From: Rhytidiadelphus loreus
Taxonomy: Eukaryota; Streptophyta; Bryopsida; Hypnales; Hylocomiaceae
Assembly: GCA_947034895.1 (NCBI GenBank)
Contig: OX344762.1
Span: 34,080,760 to 34,144,759, forward strand
Direction: 5' to 3'
DNA: 64,000 nucleotides
Shown here: piece by piece, positions 24,601 through 34,440 of the stretch
Position numbering within the stretch: position 1 is the stretch's first letter
How the letters are laid out: each line of letters opens with the position of its first letter
Made by a program: the position numbers and the translations under genes
The notes under the pieces: generated by a model
What the model was told of the DNA's origin: nothing
The model's database searches: none
What the model saw: only the letters and a program-made list of their open reading frames with translations

Positions 24601-25732
24601 AAAAAAAAGGACTCTTCTTTCCCAAGAGATCATGCATATAATCCCATGATAGAGATCATGATAGAGATCATGCATATAATCCCACCCTTTTGAAGGTGCC
24701 AATGGTGACCTACAAATGTATAAGGTAGGGTGTTCACCCTTTCAAATCTTAAGTATTCAAGGCATCATATGTCAATAAAACTTTAGTTAAGCAAAGTCTT
24801 ATCATATTGTGATTTTGAGTAGATTAGATTTAGAAGCATAATCACTCAAGTCTATTTTAAGCATCAAAAATTGTGTTTGGAAACAAATTATTTTTGAATT
24901 TTCTATTTAAGTGTTTGTGCAAATGGTTCATAAGTCCATTGCATTTGAAAGTAGGATGGACAAACTTTGAACAACTCCCAAATTTCTAGTCCCCTTTCAA
25001 TTTTGAGATGAGCTCAAGATCTTAAAATGATATCCTTGTGGTGGTCCCTAAATTTAAGTTCAAGTAATATAAAGTGAATTTTTTTGCATTGTATCAAAGT
25101 CCAGTAATATATTTTGCAAGTCAATGTAACCATGACCAACAATTTTGAATTTTGTCAATTGGGATAGTAGTTTATAGAAGATTGACTTGTACATAAATCC
25201 AAACATTGTGTGAGATAACACCATCTTCTAAAGCAAGATGTTCATCATCCTAAGTTGGAGGGAATTTTAAAGATCTATGGTTTGGAATTTAGGTAATTTA
25301 ATTCCTTATAATAATAATTTATGAAAGTGGATAATTACTTATCAACATACTAAGTGTCTAATTTTGAATTGCATATGACTAAAGCAATGATTCTTTTTTT
25401 CTTTCTTGGTGAAAGCGCAACATGAAACCTATAATGCAAATAGGTTAAACAAACCATTCAATTTGATCATCCACCCATTACTCATGTTATTTTGAAATAG
25501 TAACTTCATCCTAATATTGTTGGATCTTCTATTTATTATAGATGCTTTTGACAATTTCATCCATTGGTTTTTATTTATTTTTATTTTCTAGTGCAAAGGG
25601 AACCAATTAAAAAATCACGTAAGATTTTGGTGATCATTTGCCAAGAAAAAAATACATTGCACAAGAGGTTTCCAAAATGATTTGATGGGCCCCATTTTTT
25701 TTTATTCGAAGAAACTTATATGCATTTGAAGC
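21654..25732. other. AT-rich intergenic DNA with repeat fragments
   Basis: No gene was seen. Three pieces belong to dispersed repeats. About 21955-22035 (TTCATACGGTGTCCAAAAAT...) recurs at 40600-40690 and, inverted, at 41695-41780. About 22700-22900 resembles 45950-46140, an AT-rich core followed by GTTCTTTTAYTGCC and GAGAA. A TTAA-CCCTTAGAGGACGGAC left end at 23188 has no clear partner. A 22-bp segment AGAGATCATGCATATAATCC... is duplicated at 24625 and 24663. Confidence 0.5.
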
Positions 25733-26283
25733 TTAACCCTTTAGGGCCAATTTTGGTTCTTTTAAATTGAATTTTGGGAATTGGAACACTCTCTTGGCCT
25801 TAATTGCTCTTGAGGTGTGAACGAGATGTGAGGACATGGGTATTCCGCTTCCAATGAGCCATTGGTCATCAAATTTGGAGCAATGATGATTTGTCTATGA
25901 CAATTTGAAGTTGGAAATTTTAGAGTTTCAAAATGCATTGTGGAACATATTTCTCTATTGAATTTATTTGTGTATAACTAAAGAGAGCATGCCAATTTCA
26001 CCATAATGTTCAATATAATGAACTCTGTTTTCGATAAAAAAATTCACAATAAAAAGAGCTTCTTTGTAATTACTATGATTTTTCAAAGACATAAACTTTA
26101 AAAAATCATATAAATTTCATCTGTTTTCCTAAAAATAATTAAAAATCATATTAGATAGAGGATATGAATGCTCATTTGTGGAAAAATAACAATTTAAATT
26201 AAATTATAAAATTTTAATATGCAAATTTGATTCTAGAAGAATTCAAGAGGTTGCTTGGGGCTCCTTAGGCCCTAAAGGGTTAA
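25733..26283. mobile_element. TTAA-flanked element, short type
   Basis: Left end TTAA-CCCTTTAGGGCCAATTT, right end GGCCCTAAAGGG-TTAA; the twelve terminal bases are a perfect inverted repeat. The element is AT-rich and non-coding. Its right TTAA (26280-26283) is also the left TTAA of the next element. Confidence 0.75.
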
Positions 26284-27515
26284 CCTCTAAAGGACTAGGG
26301 GTGCACCTCCGTGCCCCCCCCCCTCCCGTGTTGCATATGCAACTTGGTGGCCGTGTCATCCTTAACCCTTAACCCCTCACCACCCAAGGCCTAACCATTC
26401 AAATAAACAACCTTGCTCTTCAAGTGTTATAAGTCTAAATGTGATTAAGGTATGAAAATCTCAACCGTACAATCTTGTAGTGTGCATGTTGTAGATGGTG
26501 TAAATCAAATTTGGGGTCATTTGACCGTATAGATTGAGAGATTATAATGTTTTAGTGTTGAAAAAAGATGCTGAAATTTTCCTAAAAACACCTTTGGAGG
26601 TGAAATTTGATTTCTAAACCTATTCAAATGAAAAAACTTGAAACTACAAAGTGATTCAGAAGCAAAAGACAATCACTTTGATGGGGAAGAAAATCATTCA
26701 ATTGACTCATTGTGTTTGCAAAATTGTATTGAAATGTCAAAAAACAGTGAAAAAAGTAGCAAAAAAACACATCTATGGCTAAACCTACCTCTACTAAAAT
26801 GCTTCTCAGTCAATCATAACTTCTTGGATTGATATTAAATTTTTACCACAAGAACTAGACTAGTATGGGCAACTTTTCTAACAAAAATTATTGAAAATAA
26901 ACCCTGTATGAAGAAATTATAAGCCGCCAAAGTTCACTGTAATGCAAAAATGTCTGTATTTTGAACTTTGAATTGCTCCCAAGCATTCAAAACAACTTGG
27001 ATTGACCTGAAAATTGTACCACAATAACTAGACTTCAAGGGGAACACAATCCAACAAATTTTATTGAAAACAAACATTGGATGAAGGAGATACAAGCCCC
27101 CAAAGTTTCAGCCTTCAAATGTAATTTGGTGAATTCAAATTGAACCTATGAACTTCGATTGGCTTCCAAGAAATCAATACAGCTTGGATTGATCTGAAAA
27201 TTGTACCACATAAACTAGAAGAGAGAGCGCAACTTTACCAACAAGTTTGATTGAATTTGGACATAAGATGCAAAAGTTACAGCACTTTGAATTTTCTGTG
27301 AGGACACTTTTCGTCCCCTCCGGCGATGAGGGATTAAATGTCAAGGAGGACATTTGGCATTCGATGGATGACATGGAATTTTGTTGTAAAAAGGGGAGGT
27401 CTTGTATAGTACTTTGACCTCCAATAAGAGCTTTTGCTATTTCTAAAGCTCATGATTTATACAATAATGAAAAGGGATGATTTCAAAGGTCACTCCTTTG
27501 TCCTTTAAGGGTTAA
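26280..27515. mobile_element. TTAA-flanked element with internal ~180-bp tandem units
   Basis: Left end TTAA-CCTCTAAAGGAC, right end GTCCTTTAAGGG-TTAA. Inside, three diverged units beginning near 26812, 26988 and 27173 share CTTGGATTGAYMTGAAAATT and TACCACAAGAACTAGA with a spacing of about 180 bases. The right ~170 bases are repeated at 63424-63649 beside the lipase gene, which shows that this sequence has moved. No transposase frame is present. Confidence 0.75.
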
Positions 27516-28403
27516 CAAAGCTATATACAAATTAGTGGATTTCATTTTGTCCATGCATACTGTGACATTCTTCAAAATAGTGTTTCTAGTTCTCCCTGTC
27601 CTTTTAGGGACCAAGATTAACCTCTCTCTCCCTCTCTCGCTCCTGAATCAATATTTAGGATATTTTTTGAGTTTTACTAGCTATTTTCCTTCAATTCCTA
27701 CATTGGACTGTTTTTTTCAAGTACCGAGTCTAGTTATTTTCTCTATTTTTACTCTAAATATAAATTTTATAGATTTTTCACTTTTTTTTTTCCCATTGTT
27801 TTCAAATTGCAACCGTTTTTTTCCCCAAATTCCACGGGTTAACTTCCTGAGTATATAGCCGCCATTTTTTTTGGAACACTGGTCTGAACAAACACCTGAA
27901 AACAGCTGGAATCATTCAGCAACTGCTTTCAGTTGCTCAAAGAGAGCCAACACAAGTCAGATGAACCTCAGGCGTCTCCATGTCATGAGTCTGCTGCAGC
28001 GCCTGTACTGTCCACAGCACACAGTTCAGGCCTCAGCCAAAAAAAAGGGATTTTCTGTTTGTACTGGATTGCACTGTTGACATTGTTGAAATTTATAAAA
28101 AAATAAGAAAAATGCACATAAAGGCAAATGTGAGAAATGGGGGACAAATGTGAGAAATGGGGGAAAGCAATCAATTTTTTTTTTTTTTTTTGACAAAGTA
28201 TGAATCTACTATGAATTTTTGAAGAGTGCTACCCAATAGGCCCCAAACAGTGTACAAACTATTCCAAAAATCAGTGGGAGTACATTTTAAGGTGAAGGCA
28301 CCCAAAAGCCTCCCTGTACCTATTCTTCCTTGTACCCAAGATTGTCTCTTAATGTGTCCCTAGACTTTAGTTAATGTGTCCTTCAAATGCTTACCTCTGA
28401 TTT
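27516..28403. other. Intergenic DNA, no gene seen
   Basis: Plus-strand open frames at 27535-27858 and 27871-28080 are low-complexity or unrecognised and are not called as genes. A short duplication of ACAAATGTGAGAAATGGGGG lies near 28124-28162, and poly-T runs occur near 28175. Confidence 0.45.
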
Positions 28404-28414
28404 GCTCACGCATT

Positions 28415-28598
28415 TTTTGTTGTTGACACAAGCGTGTTAAGGAAACACCTTGTAAGGGTTTTCCGTCAAGAAGAGAGGTTGATTTCATGCTAGGTAAAGA
28501 ACATGCTGCCACCAGGTATCGAACCCGCAACCACGCCATTCGGTTTGGGTACCTCACCACCATCACCCGGTAGTTTAGGGTCATCTTGGACCTTTTTC
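28415..28598 (-). mobile_element. tRNA-derived SINE with target-site duplication
   Basis: Read on the minus strand, the element carries GGTTCGATACC (28525-28515), which fits the Pol III B box, and an A-box-like GATGGTGGTGAGG about 40 bases upstream. It ends in an A-rich tail (AACAACAAAAA, at 28425-28415). An 11-bp perfect direct repeat, AATGCGTGAGC on the minus strand, flanks it at 28599-28609 and 28404-28414. Internal promoter, A-rich tail and duplication together are the hallmarks of LINE-mobilised SINEs. It sits inside an older inverted repeat whose arms contain GTCCTTCAAATGC / GCATTTGAAGGAC. Confidence 0.75.
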
Positions 28599-28910
28599 GC
28601 TCACGCATTTGAAGGACACATACTTAACTTTGATTTGCTAAGTACTCATTTTTGCAGATTTCGGTTTAAAGTCCACCTATATGACAATTTTAGTGGTCTA
28701 GGGAGTTGGCACTTTGAAAAATCATAGAAATTACATACGACATCCGAATTTTTTTTTTTTTTTTTGAGTACTCATGATTTTCACTTGCCAATACTACAAA
28801 AATATCATTTTTAGGAAAAAGGTGTCTCCAACTATGTTGAATTGAGAATATTGATGGTTTTGGATGCTTTCACCTTAATCAAGATTCTATAGTGTGCGAT
28901 TTTAGGTGTA

Positions 28911-29013
28911 CACTAAATAGTGAAATTAGATTGCCCCAGACTATAGTTGACCATGTCTAAAAGTGTTAGATATGAGAAATTAGTGTGGGGCAACCTAATT
29001 TCACTATTTAGTG
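28911..29013. mobile_element. TA-flanked MITE (CACTAAATAGTGAAATTAG family)
   Basis: The 103-bp element has TIRs CACTAAATAGTGAAATTAG / CTAATTTCACTATTTAGTG and TA on both sides. It interrupts TTTTAGGTGTAGTTACC, a sequence found uninterrupted at about 40761-40777, so the empty site is visible in the same window. A larger relative lies at 58118-58359, upstream of ETG1. Confidence 0.85.
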
Positions 29014-31022
29014 TAGTTACCTTACCTGCAATCCGTCAATACTTTGACAGTCGCCAATTCCATGACCCCAACCCCGGGTTGCCATGCAAAATTCATCAGT
29101 GCATGGGAAGGAAGGGTGGAAGGAAAGCATGATTCAAATCATCCAAGACATGAACATGATGAATATGTTTCTCACTTGCTATAGGAAACCCGCACCCGCA
29201 AATGGGGACCCCTGCAAGGAGGGGACCAGACCACCAGGAGGTCCAGTACTTCCAAGGCGTAGTCATGGGAATCGTAAAAAACAAAAGAAATACTCCCAAA
29301 TTAAATTAACCCCCAAGGGCCCCAAAGCTTGGGCTTTTCAATCATAACTTAACCTAGGCATGCTACAAACTTCCAGAATTTTTTGAAGTTTGGACACAGA
29401 GATAAGATGTTGGCCAGGCACTGGGATTGAAAATGAGCCGTACATCGTACTGTCAAATTAAAGGTAGCTAGTACTCCTAATTTTGTCATTTAAAAATTTT
29501 GGTCTAAAAAATGCTTAAGTTTAAATAAGAAGTTGGATGTTCTTTAATATAGGACGAGAACTATAAGTTTTCCTACCTACTAAACATCAATAAATTTTGA
29601 AGGCAAATCAACGTACTATAAAATGGCATTTAACAACTTCATACATTAGATTAGTTAATTGCATTATCGTACTACGCAAAGTGTATGAGAATTATAAAAA
29701 AAACAATACTTCCATTCTCTGTAGCAAAATCCATAAATATCAATTCTTCTTATATTTTCATTGCATGACTTTGATGTAAGTGTGCTCACATGAAGACACA
29801 CTTGGACCATTTTTGCATTACTATATTATCACACATTGACCACATAAGATGCTCAAAGTGATCCCAAATGTATGAAAAAGAAAATTGTGATGCTTCTTAC
29901 CATGATCTCTTTACTACAAACAAAAGCTAATACTTCTATTGGTAGAGGACAAAAACATTCTTCCAATAAAATACATATACACACAAATGATATGCTTTTT
30001 ACTTCATATTCTTTCTTATGCTTTGTTTTCCTAAAGTCTAATAAGAATCCTACAAATGATATGCTTTTTACTTCATATTCTTTCTTATGCTTTGTTTTCC
30101 TAAAGTCTAATAAGAATCCTACCACATTGACAGTCAGACACCCTAAGACTAAGACAACGAAACCAAGTCTTTTAGTTCTTATTACTACTACTACAGAAGT
30201 GCTTTTCTCCGCCCCAATTCACCGACCAAATATAGTTTACAACGCGTTAGGCAAATAGAAAGAAAATCTTGTGGTACATCAACTTGATACCCTAAACCCC
30301 TCTTTTCCTACCCGAATGTATAGAGTTATCATGAAAGTGGCTTAGCCCCAATAGTGTGTTATCATTAAAGTGACTTGTGAGTGGTAGGTTGAAAGAAAGG
30401 AGAGTGCGGCATTCCCAAGGTGGAAGAATCAAATGGGTGACACCATCTAATGGGCCGTGACCGATTCCTTGCTCCTAACTTACCGGAGCATCACCACCCA
30501 CTGATCCCATTTCAGAAAAACTTTTGCGGTTATTGTTGAAATTCCAACCTCAGATTTTCCTGCAGCCACCGGATTTGTGCTCCGGTATCTTGGCACTGCT
30601 CTCAGTGTCGAAATGGGTTAAGAACCGCAGTGCACCGCTTACTAACATTACGTCCTCAGTTCCAAGCTATTCCTTGAATTGCTTCATTTTCTTACGATTA
30701 ATTGACCTTCTCGCACACATTGAAAATTTCAAGTGGAAAAACAAAACTACAACAAACCAAACAGCAAGCAAGCAAGAGGAGCCATTCTTCACCTGGTCAG
30801 GCAGGCAGGGCAGACAGCAGGGACAGGATTTGATGGCAAGAACGGGTATCCGGGTCGCCCAGCAAGCACGGCCAGCGTGGCACTCGTCCGCCGTCCCAGC
30901 CCTGAGCTGAGTGGCGGAGAGATCCGTGCCTGCGTGGGTTTCAAATTCGTTTCTTCCTTTGAAAATTCCAGCCGTCTTGGGAAGAGGTTCCCTGTCCGTG
31001 TCCGAGAGTGTCATTGGAAGCA
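29014..31022. other. Intergenic DNA upstream of the HLS1-like gene
   Basis: No gene is supported. Open frames at 29872-30258, 30524-30910 and 30733-31086 have no recognisable domains and are partly repeat-driven. GC content rises from about 30750 towards the gene. The 69-bp duplication and the G-rich tract are listed separately. Confidence 0.4.
29983..30120. repeat. Perfect tandem duplication of 69 bp
   Basis: The segment beginning ACAAATGATATGCTTTTTAC occurs twice head to tail with no differences. The length is a multiple of three, so both open frames across it simply gain a 23-residue repeat. The identity points to a recent event. Confidence 0.95.
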
Positions 31023-31063
31023 GGGCGGGGGCGGGGGCGGGGGCCAGGGCGGGGGCGGGGGCG
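31023..31063 (+). other. GGGGGC tract, potential G-quadruplex
   Basis: Three GCGGGGG-type units, an interruption (CCA) and further copies make a run of five or more G-tracts on the plus strand, about 1 kb upstream of the HLS1-like start codon. It could form a G-quadruplex. Any role in the promoter is inference. Confidence 0.6.
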
Positions 31064-31198
31064 TGAGGAATTCATCCTCTTGTTGAATCCATAAAAATGA
31101 GTTTTAAAAGTCTTCCAGACCTGCTCCTTAGCTTCACTCACCAAGGCTGAGTGGCGGCGCATATATATTATCCGATTGATAGATGCACACACACTTAG

Positions 31199-31207
31199 CT
31201 TCTATAA
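31199..31207 (+). promoter_or_regulatory. Possible TATA box of the HLS1-like gene
   Basis: TTCTATAAAGAAG is followed by a pyrimidine- and CT-rich leader before the coding start at 32053. This would give an 0.8-kb 5' leader, possibly with a 5' intron. Position and motif only; no transcript evidence. Confidence 0.35.
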
Positions 31208-32052
31208 AGAAGTCCAATCCTCTCCGTGTTAATTAGCTCGCTGGAGATGATGCTTGCTCATTCCAGCATTCTCGATTAATTCTCATAAGCATTCTCTCCC
31301 TCGGCATTCTTTCTTCATGCACGAGATCGAATTCCGTCTCACGTACGCTGCTTCAAATTTCAGTAGCTGCTGATATGTACAAGCTGCTCTTGCGAGATAG
31401 ATATATATTGTCAGATCAACAGCTGCTGTGAACATTTTGCTTTCTCTCCAATTGTTCTTTGTCGTGGAGCTGCAGTTGGGAAGCGAGGAGTAGGCTAGCT
31501 AGGACGTCCGTACCTGGAAGACAGAGACTGAAGCTTTGTCGTGCGGATGTTCAGTGCGAGGCTTGAGTGTCTTTTTCTCATCAATCTGTGTTTTTTTCGA
31601 CTTTGTTAGAGTTAATCGGAGAATTGATCGAGAGCGGTGGGGGTACATACTGGGAGATCATGGAGTTTTTTTAGTGAGTGACATGCTTTTGGTGGGTAGG
31701 GTGGGTATGAATCTTGCGTGATATGGTGAGTGGCCATTCAATCGGTTGTTGGAGTTGGTGATGGAAATGGGAATGGCGAGCCTTTGGTCGTTGTAGCAGC
31801 AAGCTAGCCAACTGGTCAGGGGATCCAATTTTGCTGCGGCATTGGCCGTGGACGAATTTCGATCGATCGATCGATCGGGTGTTTGCAGGATGTGGAAGTC
31901 GAGGTGGGATCGATCGATGGCAAACCGCGCATTGCTGCTGCTGGACGGGCTCACAATCCGTCGGTGAGAATTCAAAAATTGTCTATCGATTCACAGGATC
32001 CCACCTCGTAAGCCACGCCGTCGTCGTCGCCGCGAATTTGAGGTGATTGGGA

Positions 32053-33636
32053 ATGGTTTCCCAGGAGGAAGGGCGCCGGGGCGCCGTCCAGGTGACGATT
32101 CGGAATTACAGCGACGCGGATGTGGAGGATCTCGCGGCGCTGGATCAACGCTGCGAAACTGGCGCCGCGGGGTCGGAATCGCTCGCTTTCGACTTGCTGG
32201 GGGATCCACTCTGCCGAGTCCGCCATCTCCCCACATTCCACATGCTGGTAAGCAAGCAAGTACTACGTCTGCTTGCAATTGAATTCATTCAAGCTGAAGG
32301 TGTTAGGACTCATGGATTGCCATTGTCACAATGCCAAGGGAAGAAGTTTCCGTACATTGATAGCGTGCGTTAATTACCTGTGCGTACATTCGCCGATTTT
32401 GAGCAGGTGGCAGAAGTGCAGGGGAAACTCGTGGGTGTGATCCGGGGGAGTGTGAAGGAAGTCGTGTGTAGTCAGAGCGCCATCTTCTGCTCGGAAAAAG
32501 CTTCGATCCGCATTCCCTTATACGCGCGAGTGGGCTATCTCCTCGGTCTCCGCGTCTGCCCCTGGCATAGGTATGGTGAAATTAACCCCGGCCTTCATTT
32601 GCTAGCTAGTTTTCGGGGTTACTTTCTTCTTCGGTCGTTTCCGATCCAGCAAGAAATGGCAGGCGCCGCGTCCGACGTGATCCAGTTAGACTTCTAAATT
32701 GGTGCATGATTTTGCGTACGTCTCAGGCGTATGGGCATTGCCTTGAAGTTGGCGGAGAGCATGGAGGACTGGTGCCGCAGCCAGAAGGCAGACTACGTCT
32801 ACATGGCGACGGAGAAAGACAATGTTCCCTCCCTGAAGCTCTTCACGGAGCGTCTCCATTACGTCCATTTCCGCACGCCCGCCATCTTCGTGCAACCCGT
32901 GCACGTCCATGACCGTCGCCTCTCCCCTCGCATCCAACTCACACAAATCACGCCCGACTTCGCCACGCAGCTGTACCGCGCCACCATGGGCACAGCGGAG
33001 TTTTTCCCCAAAGACATCGACGCGGTGCTCCGGAACGCTCTTTGCGAAGGCACATGGATCGCGACTCTGCGTTCCGACGCCGCAACGCTGGAGTCGCGGC
33101 TCGCCCAGTTCGCGGGGCTGGAGCGCGCGGGAAAGAAGCTCCTGGACGCCGCCGGCTGGGCGCACGGCGCGTCCTGGGCCATGCTCAGCGTCTGGCGCAG
33201 CAATGAGCTTTTCCAGTGCGAGTACAGAAATGCATCCTGGCTGAAACGCACGGCTGCGTCGGTTTCCCGATGGCTGGACTTCTGCCTGCCGGGCTGTCAC
33301 GTCCCGTCCGTGCCCAACTTCTTCCACCCCTTCGGCGTGCAGTTCATGTTCGGGTTGCACGGAGACGGCGCCCATGGCACTGAGCTCCTGCAGTCCTTGT
33401 GCTGGCATGCCCATAACTTGGCCCGAAGCAACGACTGCAAGGCCATCATGACGGAAGTCGCGCCAACGGATCCCGCGTGGAAAGCCATCCCCCACTGGAA
33501 GAAGCTCTCGTCCAGCGACGACATGTGGTGTATCAAATCCCTCCGACGCAAAGCCTTGGAAAAGACGTTCCGAGACTTCGACTGGGGGCAAGCGCCGCCC
33601 AAGCCCGTCCTCTTTGTGGATCCCCGCGAGGTCTAA
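32053..33636 (+). CDS. HLS1-like: HOOKLESS1-like GNAT-family N-acetyltransferase
   Basis: Three exons, 32053-32247, 32407-32570 and 32727-33636, encode 422 residues (Arabidopsis HLS1 is about 400). Introns are GT-AG with donors GTAAGC and GTATGG; phases 0 and 2 join cleanly. The N-terminal half is a GNAT fold: QVTIRNYSDADVEDLAALD opens it, LLGDPLCRVRH is a family signature, and LGLRVCPWHRRMGIALK carries the acetyl-CoA-binding R-x-x-G-x-A loop. The C-terminal half is the plant-specific HLS1 region, with TEFFPKDIDAVLRN, IPHWKKLSS and the closing VDPRE. In Arabidopsis HLS1 promotes apical-hook bending at the ethylene-auxin-light crossing and affects histone acetylation; the role here is inferred. 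The ATG at 32053 was chosen because it opens the conserved region and no upstream in-frame ATG occurs. It is complete, with no frame break. Confidence 0.95.
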
Positions 33637-34440
33637 GGAGCTTCCATGGGGGCCGGCGTACGTCGCCGTTGGGCGCTTGCCCATTCCGCCATCGCCAGGA
33701 ACTCAGGCCATAGCCTTCCATTTTGCGCTGCAGCCGAATTCAGTAGAATGACAATGGTGTGATTCTCTCCAGCTTCCCTCAGAGGAATTCCGGACGAGGG
33801 GGAGGCCTCCAAATCCTTCAGATAGCATTTGCAACACACTGGCGGAAACCTGCATTGAAGGGAGTGTAATGGGTTTTGTTTTTTTAAATCCTCTTTCCTT
33901 TTTGTGCGCCATATCCGGTCTCTATCTCTAAAGTTTGATCAGCACGTAGCGCTTTCAAGGAACTGGTGGAATCCCATTTAGAAATTAGGGTATGCGCATT
34001 CTCCTTCCCCTTAGATTAGTTCCCAATTCGACCAACGAGTGAAAATACCGCTCCAACAACTGGATGAAACCCAATTTCTCGAGCAGTGAGGATGGGGTAA
34101 AGCAGGCAAGGAAGTGAGCATGGAGGATGCACCAGAGCTTGCTTTTGAACATGCTCTCCATGTTTTGTGCCAAGAGGAGAGTGAGGAATTAGCGGCGAAA
34201 GCTTTGAACGAGTTCACTGAAATCTCCTGTGACAGGTACTCCTGTAAAACAAAACGCCTTCGTCGAGGCCTTCGTCTTCGCGAGCCGAGGAATACTCCAT
34301 CGATCGGTGCAACACTATACCCCACATCATGGGAATTTTTGTGTACATGGGCGCCTCGCCCGAATGTATTTAGACCCGGTATATATATGTTGAGAGACAG
34401 AGAATGTACTGTACAGTACTTTATTGTATTGTAGTTACGT
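33637..34440 (+). other. 3' flank of the HLS1-like gene with a candidate small exon
   Basis: An open stretch from ATG 34120 to 34235 (MEDAPELAFEHALHVL..., 38 codons plus two bases) ends at CAG|GTACTC, a usable splice donor. Its two amphipathic helices resemble the start of a HEAT/ARM-type protein, but I found no convincing next exon. It may be 3' UTR sequence with an accidental frame. TATATATAT near 34380 and AATAAA-like signals near 34752 and 34811 may relate to transcript ends. Confidence 0.3.

Noticed and set aside
29872..30258. 128-codon plus-strand frame
   Set aside because: Its length depends on the 69-bp duplication, and the sequence has no family resemblance.
30524..31086. Plus-strand frames of 128 and 117 codons before the HLS1-like gene
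   Set aside because: Partly encoded by the GGGGGC tract, no domain, no splice context; more likely promoter-proximal sequence.
32686..33684. 332-codon minus-strand open frame
   Set aside because: Shadow of the GC-rich third exon of the HLS1-like gene; the plus-strand protein is clearly conserved.
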